Below are positions 1-6,336 of a DNA stretch of 7,925 nucleotides, one piece after another. The DNA comes from Candidatus Competibacteraceae bacterium. Its GTDB lineage: Bacteria > Pseudomonadota > Gammaproteobacteria > Competibacterales > Competibacteraceae. The position numbers were made by a program, and so were the translations under genes. The notes under the pieces are model-generated. The model had not been told where the DNA came from and did no database searches. It saw only the letters and a list, made by a program, of their open reading frames with translations. Every line of letters begins with the position of its first letter. Position 1 is the stretch's first letter. The stretch covers positions 780-8,704 of the forward strand of contig DPWB01000274.1 of assembly GCA_003527885.1 (NCBI GenBank), read 5' to 3'.

Positions 1-2
1 TG

Positions 3-1568
3 GTCCGGCAACTGCTGCTGGACAACCCGCACCGGGTCCGGTTGACCATGACGCCCGACCCGGAACTGAGCGGCAAGCAGGCGGCGAGCGAGCGCCAGCG
101 GCTGGCCGCGCTGCGGGCGGCGTTGGCCGACGCCGACAAAAACCACATCGCTCTCCAGGCGCAAGCGCTGGCCGAACGCCAGCGGCAACAGGACGACCCC
201 GAATTGCTGCCGCGCGTGGAGCTGGACGACGTGCCAGCGGATTTTAGAATCCCTGAAGGCGCGGCCCGACCGGCCGGCGCGTTGCCCGCGCACTGGTACG
301 CGCAAGGCACCAACGGCATGGTCTACCTGCAAGCGGTGCTCGACCTGCCCGCGCTGCAAGAGGATGAGCTGGATTTGTTGCCGCTGTTCTGCGCCTGCCT
401 GACCGAAGTCGGCAGCGCCGGCCGCGATTACCGCACCACTCAAGCCCTGCAAGCGGCCGCGACCGGCGGCATCGACGCCCGCGCCACCGTGCGCGGCGGA
501 GTGGATGACGTGACGCAAGCCAAGGGCGTGCTGGTGCTGGCCGGCAAGGCGCTGGCCCGCAACCAGACCCTGCTTTCGGACTTGCTGTGGGAAACCTTGA
601 CCGACGCCCGTTTCGACGAGCTGCCGCGCCTGCGGGAACTGGTCGCGCAAATTCGCGCCCAACGCGAGGAAGGAATCACCGATCACGGCCACATGCTGGC
701 GCTCGCCGCCGCCAGCGCCGGTTTGAGTCCAGTGGCCGCCTTGAGCCATCGTTGGGATGGCTTGCAAGGCTTGAAAAACCTCAAGGCGTTGGATGATGCG
801 TTGGACGACGCGGGGGCGTTAGGCGATTTCGCCGCGCGGCTGGAGCGCTTGCGCGAGCGGCTGTGCGACGCGCCGAGGCAATTGCTGGTGGTGAGCGAAG
901 TGGAACGGCAAGAGACTATCGCCGAGGCGCTGGCGGCCCGCTGGCAGGACGGCCGCACCGTGCCGCAACCCTTCGCGCTCGCCTTACCCGACGCTCCGCC
1001 CGTCAGACAAGCGTTTCGGGTCAATACCCAGATCAATTTCTGCGCCAAGGCTTATCCGACGGTCGCCCCCGGCCATCCCGACGCGCCGGCCCTACAAGTG
1101 TTGGGCGATTTTCTCCGCAACGGCTACCTGCATCGGGCGATTCGCGAGCAGGGTGGCGCCTACGGCGGCGGCGCGGGTTACCATCCCGACAGCGGGTCAT
1201 TCCGGTTCTATTCGTATCGCGATCCGCGCCTGCTGGAAACCTTCGCCGATTTCGACCGGGCGCTGGGCTGGTTGCAGGAAACCGACCATCCCGCCCGAAC
1301 GTTGGAAGAAGCGATTCTCGGCGTGATCGCCGCCATCGACAAACCCGGTTCGCCGGCGGGTGAAGCGGTCAGCGCCTTCTTCGGCACGCTGTTTGGCCGC
1401 ACGCCGCAACAACGTCGCGCCTTCCGCCGGCAGGTGCTCGCCGTCACGCTGGACGACCTCAAGCGGGTCGCGGCGACCTATTTGCAACCGACGCGGGCGG
1501 CGAGCGCGGTGCTGGGAAATGCCCGGACCTTGGTGGATTTGACGGATTGGGCGGTCGCGACGGTTTGA
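3..1568 (+). CDS. Presequence protease-like M16C zinc metallopeptidase, C-terminal part (5' end outside window)
   Basis: The frame is open from base 3, and residues before the first possible internal start (LLLDNPHRVRLTM) fit the family, so the gene begins upstream of the window; 521 codons are visible. Enzymes of this pitrilysin/insulinase subfamily (PreP in organelles) degrade short unstructured peptides in a closed chamber made of two homologous halves. The visible part starts with a charged helical linker (about residues 20-75, rich in Glu, Arg and Gln), as in the M16C-associated domain, and continues through the second M16 half. Bases 1143-1163 encode REQGGAY, the conserved Arg and the Tyr six residues later that line the active chamber in PreP, followed by a Gly-rich turn and an FRFYSYRDP stretch typical of the family. 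The zinc-binding HxxEH motif lies in the N-terminal half and cannot be checked here. The gene stops with TGA directly against the remnant of a Uma2-like gene on the other strand. Confidence 0.9.
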   Translation, partial: VRQLLLDNPHRVRLTMTPDPELSGKQAASERQRLAALRAALADADKNHIALQAQALAERQRQQDDPELLPRVELDDVPADFRIPEGAARPAGALPAHWYAQGTNGMVYLQAVLDLPALQEDELDLLPLFCACLTEVGSAGRDYRTTQALQAAATGGIDARATVRGGVDDVTQAKGVLVLAGKALARNQTLLSDLLWETLTDARFDELPRLRELVAQIRAQREEGITDHGHMLALAAASAGLSPVAALSHRWDGLQGLKNLKALDDALDDAGALGDFAARLERLRERLCDAPRQLLVVSEVERQETIAEALAARWQDGRTVPQPFALALPDAPPVRQAFRVNTQINFCAKAYPTVAPGHPDAPALQVLGDFLRNGYLHRAIREQGGAYGGGAGYHPDSGSFRFYSYRDPRLLETFADFDRALGWLQETDHPARTLEEAILGVIAAIDKPGSPAGEAVSAFFGTLFGRTPQQRRAFRRQVLAVTLDDLKRVAATYLQPTRAASAVLGNARTLVDLTDWAVATV

Positions 1569-1586
1569 ACCGATCCCCACACCATC

Positions 1587-1890
1587 ACTTTTCCACCCGC
1601 TTGTTCGGGCAAACGCAACAACGCATCGGGCTGAAATTCGTTGTCGGCGTCCACGCAGGGTGGCGTTATCGGTCGAGTGAACGCTGGGGATAGCGGCCCA
1701 ATAGGCGCCTAGCCAAGTCATAATCCGAGCATGAGGCTCGGCGTGCTGTTCGTAATGCAGCGGCGATGCCATGAACGGACCCTTCTATCAACCCGGCTTT
1801 CTTGAGGCGCGGTATGGCCTCATAGCGCCGCTCGAATCCCTTGAGCGTCAAATGATCGCCGTTTTTCAGAGGCGGGATACCGGGAGCCAC
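1587..1890 (-). pseudogene. Uma2-family (DUF820) endonuclease-like gene remnant, two frameshifts, C-terminal half missing
   Basis: Three minus-strand frames join into one Uma2-like N-terminus. From the GTG at 1890 the frame reads [10 protein letters not shown], then [19 protein letters not shown]. Near 1774 it must shift to continue as [20 protein letters not shown] and [20 protein letters not shown]. Near 1653 it must shift again to give DADNEFQPDALLRLPEQAGG. Both breaks are explained by losing two bases, one in a former Val-His-Met stretch and one in a former Arg-Val-Asp stretch. Similarity fades near 1587 and the protease stop lies at 1568, so the second half, which carries the Glu/Lys part of the PD-(D/E)XK site, is absent; only the QPD aspartate remains. 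Uma2 proteins are usually near 190 residues, and about 100 codons survive here. The family is abundant in multicopy sets in some bacteria and its biological role is poorly known. Recognition is from memory of family sequences; the true start may lie slightly upstream of the GTG. Confidence 0.72.
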
Positions 1891-2118
1891 AGCGTGCGTG
1901 GCGATCTCCTATTTTCAGTCGGTTATCAGCCATTTCGAAGAACGTTCCGCCGACCTTCAAGCCGTTATGAAAGCGCGCGAAACCCGCTTGCAACGACCGC
2001 GCTTGGCGCTGCGCCATGCTTGGATTAACCTTGAAAAACGGCGGGCCGGCACCCTCTTTTTCCCGCCCTTCGAGTGGACTCAACCGGCAGGAACGCCATC
2101 GTTCACAGGATAAGCACC
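1891..2118. other. Non-coding gap upstream of the comB-like gene
   Basis: No protein is recognised on either strand. Short open frames exist on both strands (for example plus 1898-2113), but they have no similarity I recognise, weak start signals and less biased third positions than the neighbouring genes. A short perfect palindrome, TGGCGC-T-GCGCCA, lies at 2004-2016. No convincing promoter for the downstream phosphatase gene was found; the nearest candidate boxes (TTGGCG at 2003 and TAACCT at 2026) match the consensus poorly. The stretch could include the former upstream region of the decayed Uma2-like gene. Confidence 0.5.
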
Positions 2119-2886
2119 ATGGAAATCTTCGTCTATCACACCCCTGACCTCGTACCGGATTTGAGCAAGAACGCGCGCAAGGGCGGCCTCAATCTCGACA
2201 TGCCCGCTTGCGCCATCGTGATCGACGTGTTGCGCGCCACCACCACCATGGCCACGGCGCTGCAATCCGGCGCCGAGGCGATTCAAGTGTTTGACGACCT
2301 CGACGAATTGTATGCCGTCAGCGAACGCTGGCCGGAGGAGCAGAGATTGCTGGCGGGCGAGCGCAGCGGCGAAAAACTCGACGGTTTCGATCTGGGCAAT
2401 TCGCCCTCGGAATGCACCCCCGATCAAGTCGCCGGCAAACGGATTTTCATGAGCACCACCAACGGCACCCGCGCGCTGGAGCGGGTGCAGCAGGTGCCGA
2501 TCTTGCTGACCGCTTCATTGACCAACCGGGCGGCGGTCGTGCAGTTTTTGATGCGGACACAACCGCACACGGTTTGGATCGTGGCCGCCGGCTGGCGCGG
2601 GAGCTTTTCATTGGAAGACACCATTTGCGCCGGGGCCATCGCCTGCGGGCTCAGCGTGGAACGCGACAGCGACTGCGCGGGCGACGACGAAGCCATCGCC
2701 GCGATGGCTTTGTTCGAGCGGTGGGAAAGTCGATTGCCGCAACTGCTGCGCTACGCCCACCACGGGCGCGGCTTGGCGGCTTTGGGCTGCGAGGAGGACT
2801 TGGATTATTGTGCCCGGCTCGACAGCGTCGCCGTGGTGCCGCTGCAAGTCGAGCCGGGCGTGCTGAAACCGGCGCGGCTGGACTGA
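2119..2886 (+). CDS. comB: ComB-family 2-phosphosulfolactate phosphatase
   Basis: ComB removes phosphate from 2-phosphosulfolactate to give sulfolactate. In methanogens this is the second step of coenzyme M synthesis; bacterial homologues are widespread and often of unproven substrate. The 255-residue product has the family motifs in order: VIDVLRATTT (34-43), AGERSGEKLDGFDLGNSP (79-96), STTNGTRA (112-119) and AAGWRGSFSLEDTICAG (156-172), the last two being anion-binding and acidic metal-site regions of the fold. Length matches the family's usual 230-260 residues. The ATG at 2119 is chosen because AGGA (2107-2110) sits 8 bases upstream and family similarity starts at MEIFVYHTPD; an in-frame start at 2074 would add 15 residues unlike the family. 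No other sulfolactate or coenzyme M gene is visible, so the physiological role is open. The gene stands alone and ends in a hairpin terminator. Confidence 0.88.
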   Translation: MEIFVYHTPDLVPDLSKNARKGGLNLDMPACAIVIDVLRATTTMATALQSGAEAIQVFDDLDELYAVSERWPEEQRLLAGERSGEKLDGFDLGNSPSECTPDQVAGKRIFMSTTNGTRALERVQQVPILLTASLTNRAAVVQFLMRTQPHTVWIVAAGWRGSFSLEDTICAGAIACGLSVERDSDCAGDDEAIAAMALFERWESRLPQLLRYAHHGRGLAALGCEEDLDYCARLDSVAVVPLQVEPGVLKPARLD

Positions 2887-2897
2887 GCAGCCTAACT

Positions 2898-2941
2898 CGC
2901 AGCCCCTCTCCCGCGAGCGAGAGCGGGGCTGCGGGCCTTTT
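2898..2941 (+). terminator. Hairpin terminator after the comB-like gene
   Basis: A perfect 9-base-pair stem, CGCAGCCCC (2898-2906) with GGGGCTGCG (2925-2933), encloses an 18-base GC-rich loop with partial inner pairing (TCTC with GAGA). GGCCTTTT follows, so the U tract is short. It lies 11 bases after the comB stop codon, between two converging genes. The CCCCTCTCCC-type arm resembles palindromic repeats scattered in intergenic regions of several gammaproteobacterial genomes, so the terminator may be repeat-derived. Confidence 0.6.
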
Positions 2942-2981
2942 CAAACGCGCCGGCTTTTTGCGCAAAGCACCGTTGCGCCTT

Positions 2982-3767
2982 TCAGCGAACGATGAGCTTT
3001 TGGCCCTCGCCCGCGATGAAATCGAACAGTTTCTGAACTTTTTCGGATGGAGCGCCCTTGGTCAGAGCGGTGACCGGTCGGCCGACTTCCGGTGTTTCCG
3101 GTGAATGCAGGCTACCCTTGTCCTGAGACGCCAGCGGACCCGCGCCGACCGCGCCGGGTGTTTCGGCGATCTTCTTTTTCAAATCGGCGGCTTCGGCCAC
3201 TTCCTGAAGATTGGCCTTGGGCCATTCGCCGCCCTCCATGATTTTTTCCTGCCACAGCTTGTTGGTGCCGGTCATCTTGGTCGGAAACACCACCACCACC
3301 GACTTGTCAGGGCCGCCCACTTCTTTCCAGTTGGTGATTTTACCGGTAAAAATACCCTTGAGCTGTTCCTTGGACAAGCTCTTGACCGCCGCCAAATCCT
3401 TGTGAGCCAAGACTTGAATCTTGTCGCGGCCGATCACGCGGAATTTGAAATCCTTGGGATTGGCGACCTCATGGCCTTTCTGCTTCATCAGCTCCAGCCA
3501 AGCTTCGAAGCTCAATCCGGCCGCCGCGACATCGATAGCCCCTTTTTCGACATTGATGAACGCCTGATCCGGCCCTTCCGAGCTCAATGTCAGTTGCACG
3601 CCGCTCGCTTTTTCGAACGGCTCCTCGACCTTCTTGAAAATGTTTTCGATGGGGGCCGCGCCGCCGCCGACCTTGATTTCCTCCGCGCCGGCGACCGCCG
3701 GGCCAACCCCCCCGCTCAAAGCGGTCGCCAAGCCAACGATCAGACTCAATTTCCTAAAATTTTTCAT
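2982..3767 (-). CDS. Secreted phosphate-type (PstS-like) substrate-binding protein, coupled to a chemoreceptor gene
   Basis: The 261-residue product starts with a signal peptide (MKNFRK, then a hydrophobic stretch, probable cleavage near Ala26-Ala28) and is expected in the periplasm. It belongs to the PBP_2/PstS-like fold: GGGAAPIENIF (34-44), the hinge-region signature IGRDKIQVLAHKDL (112-125), QLKGIFTGKITNWKEVGG (135-152), KMTGTNKLW (164-172) and TPGAVGAGPLA (203-213). Compared with typical PstS, the usual Arg-containing segment before Ser-Gly-Thr is FPTKMTGT, so phosphate as ligand is not assured; the length also falls below the roughly 320-350 residues of classical PstS. The ATG overlaps the stop codon of the upstream chemoreceptor (ATGA at 3767-3764), and GGAG lies 7 bases before it inside that gene, indicating translational coupling. 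No pstC, pstA or pstB is adjacent; downstream the operon meets the convergent comB. A sensory rather than transport role is inferred. Confidence 0.85.
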   Translation of the reverse strand: MKNFRKLSLIVGLATALSGGVGPAVAGAEEIKVGGGAAPIENIFKKVEEPFEKASGVQLTLSSEGPDQAFINVEKGAIDVAAAGLSFEAWLELMKQKGHEVANPKDFKFRVIGRDKIQVLAHKDLAAVKSLSKEQLKGIFTGKITNWKEVGGPDKSVVVVFPTKMTGTNKLWQEKIMEGGEWPKANLQEVAEAADLKKKIAETPGAVGAGPLASQDKGSLHSPETPEVGRPVTALTKGAPSEKVQKLFDFIAGEGQKLIVR

Positions 3768-5368
3768 GCTGTTGCTCCATAAGGCTCTTCTAAGTTAATT
3801 GCCGGTAAAGAAGCGGCCGCCGCTTGTTTGCGCGCCGCCAATTGAAAAAACGCCATTTGCTCCACCAGATTCGCGGCTTCTCGATTCAGGGATTCGCTGG
3901 CCGCCGCCGCTTGTTCGGTCAAGGCCGCATTGCCTTGCGCCACTTGATCCATGGTGGCGATGCCCTGGTTGACCTGCTCGATACCACGGGCCTGTTCCTG
4001 GCTGGCCGTCGCCAGTTCGGCCACGATGTCGCTGGCCCGTTTGACGGTCGTTATGATTTCCTCCAAGGTCCGCCCCGACTGATTGACCAACCGGTCGCCT
4101 TCCTCGACTTTGCTCACGCTATCGGCGATCAGCGCCCGAATTTCGCGGGCGGCTTCGGCGCTGCGCTGGGCGAGCTTGCGCACCTCGCCGGCCACCACCG
4201 CAAACCCGCGCCCCTGCTCGCCCGCGCGGGCCGCCTCCACCGCCGCGTTGAGCGCCAGCAGGTTGGTTTGGAAGGCGATGTCGTTGACCACGTTGATGAT
4301 GTCGCCAATTTTTCGGCTGCTGTCGTTGACCGCCACCATCGCTTCGACGGTTTGGCGGACCACGTTTCCACCGTGTTCGGCCTGGGCGCGGGCGTCGGAC
4401 ACCAGTTGTTCGGCTTGCCGCGCGCCATCGGCGTTGCGGTGGACGATTTCGGTCAGATGTTGGATGCTGGCGGCGGTGTCGTGAAGGGTGGAGGTTTGCT
4501 GGGCGGTGCGCTGCTTGATGTCGGTGTTGCCTTGGGCGATGTCGCTGGCGACGCTGCCGATGGTATCCGCCGCGTGCCGTACCTCGCCGACCACCGAACG
4601 CAGCCGTCCGCTCATATCGTGCATCGCGACCAGCAGTTGCCCCATTTCATCCTTCGGGTAAGCCTCGTCGTTTTGGCTCTCCAGCACGCCGTGGGCGATG
4701 TCGTCCGCGCGGGTCACCGCCTTGCGCAAGTGAGCCAAAACCAGCTTGCGGAACAGCCACAGCACCAACAAGCTAGTGACCACGACGGTGGCCACCATCA
4801 TCGCCGCCAGCGCCCACCGCAGACGCCGTAGATCCTCGGCGGTTCGGGCGTCTAGCCGCCGGAGTTCCTCGGCGCTGCGAGCCGTGATCTCGGCCTGTTG
4901 CCGCTCCACCCGATCCATGTTGTAGCCCACGCGCACTTCACCCAATTTTGTATCGCCGTCGCGGACTTCCTCATGAACCATCCGGTCGGCGGGATGCCCT
5001 TCCGCCTTGCCGGCGCTGGCAACCGATTTCCCTTCCCCGGTGCGAAAATCCACAAAGGAGATATCGCTGTCCTTCGCGGCCAAGCCGGCCAAGGTTTGCA
5101 CGGCCCGATAATCGTAATTGGCGAAAGACTGCTCGGAGCTCGCCGCCATCAATTGGGTAATTTGCCTGATCTTGAAGCGCTGATCGTCCTGTAGTTTCTT
5201 GATTTGATCCTGACTCATCGCCGCCACCAAACCCCGCAGCGTGAAGTCGAACTGGCGGATCATGTCGGATTCCAGCCGCCCGATCAGGAAAGCCGTGACC
5301 GCAAACGACAATCCCAACGTCAAGACAACCGATCCCACGTATTTTGTAGCGAGCCGGGCTTTAAACAT
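3764..5368 (-). CDS. Transmembrane methyl-accepting chemotaxis protein with HAMP domain
   Basis: This chemoreceptor passes periplasmic signals to the CheA-CheW array. In the 534-residue product: TM1 (about 9-30); a periplasmic domain (31-183) whose strand pattern (DSDISFVDFRTGEGKSVAS, then DGDTKLGEVRVGYNMD) resembles a small Cache/PAS-like sensor, ending in a heptad-like Glu/Arg coiled segment (153-183); TM2 (184-206); HAMP (about 207-259); and a long cytoplasmic coiled coil with the conserved hairpin tip DIAFQTNLLALNAAVEAARA (363-382), followed by GEQGRGFAVVAGEVRKLA (383-400). No C-terminal NWETF-like CheR/CheB tether is present. The ATG at 5368 is preferred because GGAGG lies 5 bases upstream and TM1 follows directly. 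An in-frame ATG at 5392 with AGGA nine bases upstream would add eight residues, and an earlier start at 5488 would add 40 unlikely residues. It is the first gene of an operon with the binding-protein gene, overlapping it by four bases. Confidence 0.93.
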   Translation of the reverse strand: MFKARLATKYVGSVVLTLGLSFAVTAFLIGRLESDMIRQFDFTLRGLVAAMSQDQIKKLQDDQRFKIRQITQLMAASSEQSFANYDYRAVQTLAGLAAKDSDISFVDFRTGEGKSVASAGKAEGHPADRMVHEEVRDGDTKLGEVRVGYNMDRVERQQAEITARSAEELRRLDARTAEDLRRLRWALAAMMVATVVVTSLLVLWLFRKLVLAHLRKAVTRADDIAHGVLESQNDEAYPKDEMGQLLVAMHDMSGRLRSVVGEVRHAADTIGSVASDIAQGNTDIKQRTAQQTSTLHDTAASIQHLTEIVHRNADGARQAEQLVSDARAQAEHGGNVVRQTVEAMVAVNDSSRKIGDIINVVNDIAFQTNLLALNAAVEAARAGEQGRGFAVVAGEVRKLAQRSAEAAREIRALIADSVSKVEEGDRLVNQSGRTLEEIITTVKRASDIVAELATASQEQARGIEQVNQGIATMDQVAQGNAALTEQAAAASESLNREAANLVEQMAFFQLAARKQAAAASLPAINLEEPYGATA

Positions 5369-5490
5369 CGGAACCTCCACACTGCCTTTCATAGACCATT
5401 TTCCTGTTATTACCGAGTTCGAGCCAGCAATGGCTGAAACGCCAAAATCCCGCCTCCGCCCGGCGGGCGAGCAACCCTCAGACAGCAATC

Positions 5491-5508
5491 CAGCAAAAAC
5501 TAGACCAA
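5491..5508 (-). promoter_or_regulatory. Candidate sigma-54-type promoter for the chemoreceptor operon
   Basis: On the minus strand TTGGTCTAGTTTTTGCT has the invariant GG (complement of 5505-5506) and GC (complement of 5493-5494) separated by exactly 10 bases, with a consensus-like TTTGCT -12 element. The -24 element matches only as TTGG. An A/T-rich run lies just upstream. Predicted transcript start is near 5481, leaving a leader of about 110 bases. RpoN control of motility and chemotaxis genes is well known, but no activator site was identified and the match could be by chance. Confidence 0.33.
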
Positions 5509-5666
5509 AAAAAATTCAACAACTTAGAAAAAAAGAGCGGCCCCGCCTGCCGAGCGTTGACGAATTCCGACAGGTCAAAGAGTTACGGTGGGAAAAATTG
5601 CCGATGAGACGGGTGGGACGTTCGGATTCAATACGTTGCTGGCGGTGGTGTACAACCGTTGGTACT

Positions 5667-5694
5667 ACCCCTCTTCGGGGGAAGAGGGGTTTTT
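5667..5694 (+). terminator. Strong rho-independent terminator in plus-strand orientation
   Basis: A perfect 10-base-pair stem, ACCCCTCTTC (5667-5676) with GAAGAGGGGT (5681-5690), has a GGGG loop and is followed by TTTT. Read on the minus strand the stem is followed by AGTACC, without a U tract, so its canonical direction is plus. The nearest gene 3' end is the minus-strand epimerase-like gene, 24 bases to the right. It may serve that gene as an imperfect terminator, or end an unrecognised plus-strand transcript arising in the gap. Confidence 0.75.
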
Positions 5695-5717
5695 GGCGCT
5701 ATGATTTTGACGCTTTC

Positions 5718-6191
5718 CTAGGCGACCTTGGCGAAGGCCTCGATGACTTCCGGCGGCGCTTGGATCAATTCGATCAGCACGCCCTCGCCGGAGAGCGGGG
5801 TGGCGTCGTTGCCCTTGGGGTGCAGGAAGCAGACCTCGTAGCCGGCCGCGCCCTTGCGGATGCCGCCGGGGGTAAAGCGCATTCCCTTGGCGGTCAGCCA
5901 GTCCACCGCCGCTTTCAGATCGCTGATCCACAACCCGATGTGGTTGAGCTGCGGCTCGTGCACCTTGGGCGCTTTGTTCGGGTCGATCGGCTGCATCAAA
6001 TCCACTTCCACCTTGAAGGGGCCGGAGCCGATGGCGGCGATATCCTCGTCCACGTTTTCCCGCTCGCTGCGGAAATTGCCGGTCATCGTCAGGCCCAGGG
6101 TATCCACCCACAGCCGGCTCAACTTCGACTTATCCAAGCCGCCGATGGCGATTTGTTGGATTCCAAGCACTTTAAACGGTCTATCGGACAC
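5718..6191 (-). CDS. VOC-family protein, methylmalonyl-CoA epimerase-like
   Basis: The 157-residue product has two glyoxalase/VOC repeats: [24 protein letters not shown] (11-34) and [22 protein letters not shown] (82-103), each a strand-helix start of a beta-alpha-beta-beta-beta unit. Methylmalonyl-CoA epimerase interconverts the 2R and 2S forms of methylmalonyl-CoA before the mutase step. Family metal ligands map to His84 and Glu141 (in GVLIELIQ), with Glu62 or Asp64 in VEVDLMQP as a third; the first ligand, normally His in an xHIAIAV-like segment, is Gln13 here. The start is a GTG at 6191, with a perfect AGGAGG (complement of 6197-6202) 5 bases upstream; no better ATG exists. It is divergent from the mutase-subunit gene, sharing a 193-base control region, which supports a role in the methylmalonyl-CoA pathway. 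A related VOC function such as a lactoylglutathione lyase-like activity remains possible because of the changed ligand. Confidence 0.75.
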   Translation of the reverse strand: MSDRPFKVLGIQQIAIGGLDKSKLSRLWVDTLGLTMTGNFRSERENVDEDIAAIGSGPFKVEVDLMQPIDPNKAPKVHEPQLNHIGLWISDLKAAVDWLTAKGMRFTPGGIRKGAAGYEVCFLHPKGNDATPLSGEGVLIELIQAPPEVIEAFAKVA

Positions 6192-6246
6192 AACAACCTC
6201 CTGATGGATGGTGGATTGGGGTTGGAACGGATCGCGCTCTTGATTC

Positions 6247-6274
6247 AGTATGTCATCCCAACTTCCGATTGCAA
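6247..6274 (-). promoter_or_regulatory. Weak candidate sigma-70 promoter for the epimerase-like gene
   Basis: On the minus strand TTGCAA (6274-6269) and CATACT (6252-6247) are 16 bases apart, each matching four of six consensus positions. The transcript would start near 6240, about 50 bases before the GTG. The match is modest and offered only because the divergent gap must contain a promoter in this direction. Confidence 0.25.
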
Positions 6275-6297
6275 CCGTGTCCCGATGCTTTCGGACG

Positions 6298-6315
6298 GAT
6301 TCCCAACCGGGAATC
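6298..6315. repeat. Palindrome in the divergent control region, possible operator
   Basis: GATTCCC-AACC-GGGAATC is a perfect inverted repeat with 7-base arms and a 4-base spacer. Its right arm covers the position where the -35 box of the mutase-side promoter should be (6308-6313), 15 bases before the TATACT -10 box. Dimeric repressors or activators commonly bind such sites; no regulator gene is in the window and the site is not one I can assign to a known regulator. Confidence 0.4.
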
Positions 6316-6336
6316 GCTCCGATCTTCGGTTATACT
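6308..6336 (+). promoter_or_regulatory. Candidate promoter for the methylmalonyl-CoA mutase subunit gene
   Basis: TATACT at 6331-6336 matches five of six bases of the sigma-70 -10 box. The expected -35 position (6308-6313, CGGGAA) is poor, as in promoters needing an activator. The transcript would begin near 6343, giving a leader of about 42 bases with GGAGG at 6374-6378. A small hairpin, CCGA-TCT-TCGG, lies at 6319-6329 between the boxes. Confidence 0.4.

Larger units (their letters stand above)
5369..5717. other. 349-base non-coding gap between chemoreceptor start and epimerase-like stop
   Basis: No protein is recognised. The gap holds the chemoreceptor ribosome binding site (GGAGG, complement of 5374-5378), two short palindromes that would fold in the operon leader (AGCCA-GCAA-TGGCT near 5422-5435 and CGCCCG-G-CGGGCG at 5457-5469), the candidate sigma-54 element at 5491-5508, A-rich plus-strand sequence at 5501-5535, and a plus-strand terminator at 5667-5694. 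One 38-codon GTG-started plus frame (5588-5704) runs across that terminator but has no ribosome binding site worth naming. Confidence 0.6.

Noticed and set aside
1898..2113. 71-codon plus-strand frame just before the comB-like gene
   Set aside because: GTG start with a poorly placed GGGAG, overlap with the start area of the decayed Uma2-like gene, weak third-position GC bias and no recognised similarity.
2955..2980. GCGCAA/TTGCGC hairpin after the binding-protein gene
   Set aside because: Six-base stem with no U tract in the minus direction and only CTTTC in the plus direction; too weak to call a terminator.
3824..4831. Long plus-strand frame opposite the chemoreceptor gene
   Set aside because: It is the antisense of a strongly conserved chemoreceptor; its product is rich in His, Arg and Gly typical of shadow frames in GC-rich genes.
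5600..5607. GCCGATGA resembling a sigma-28 -10 element on the plus strand
   Set aside because: No TAAA-type -35 at the right distance (AGTT instead), and it points away from the chemoreceptor gene.
5588..5704. 38-codon plus-strand frame as a coding gene
   Set aside because: No clear ribosome binding site and no similarity known to me; kept only as part of the orphan-terminator observation.
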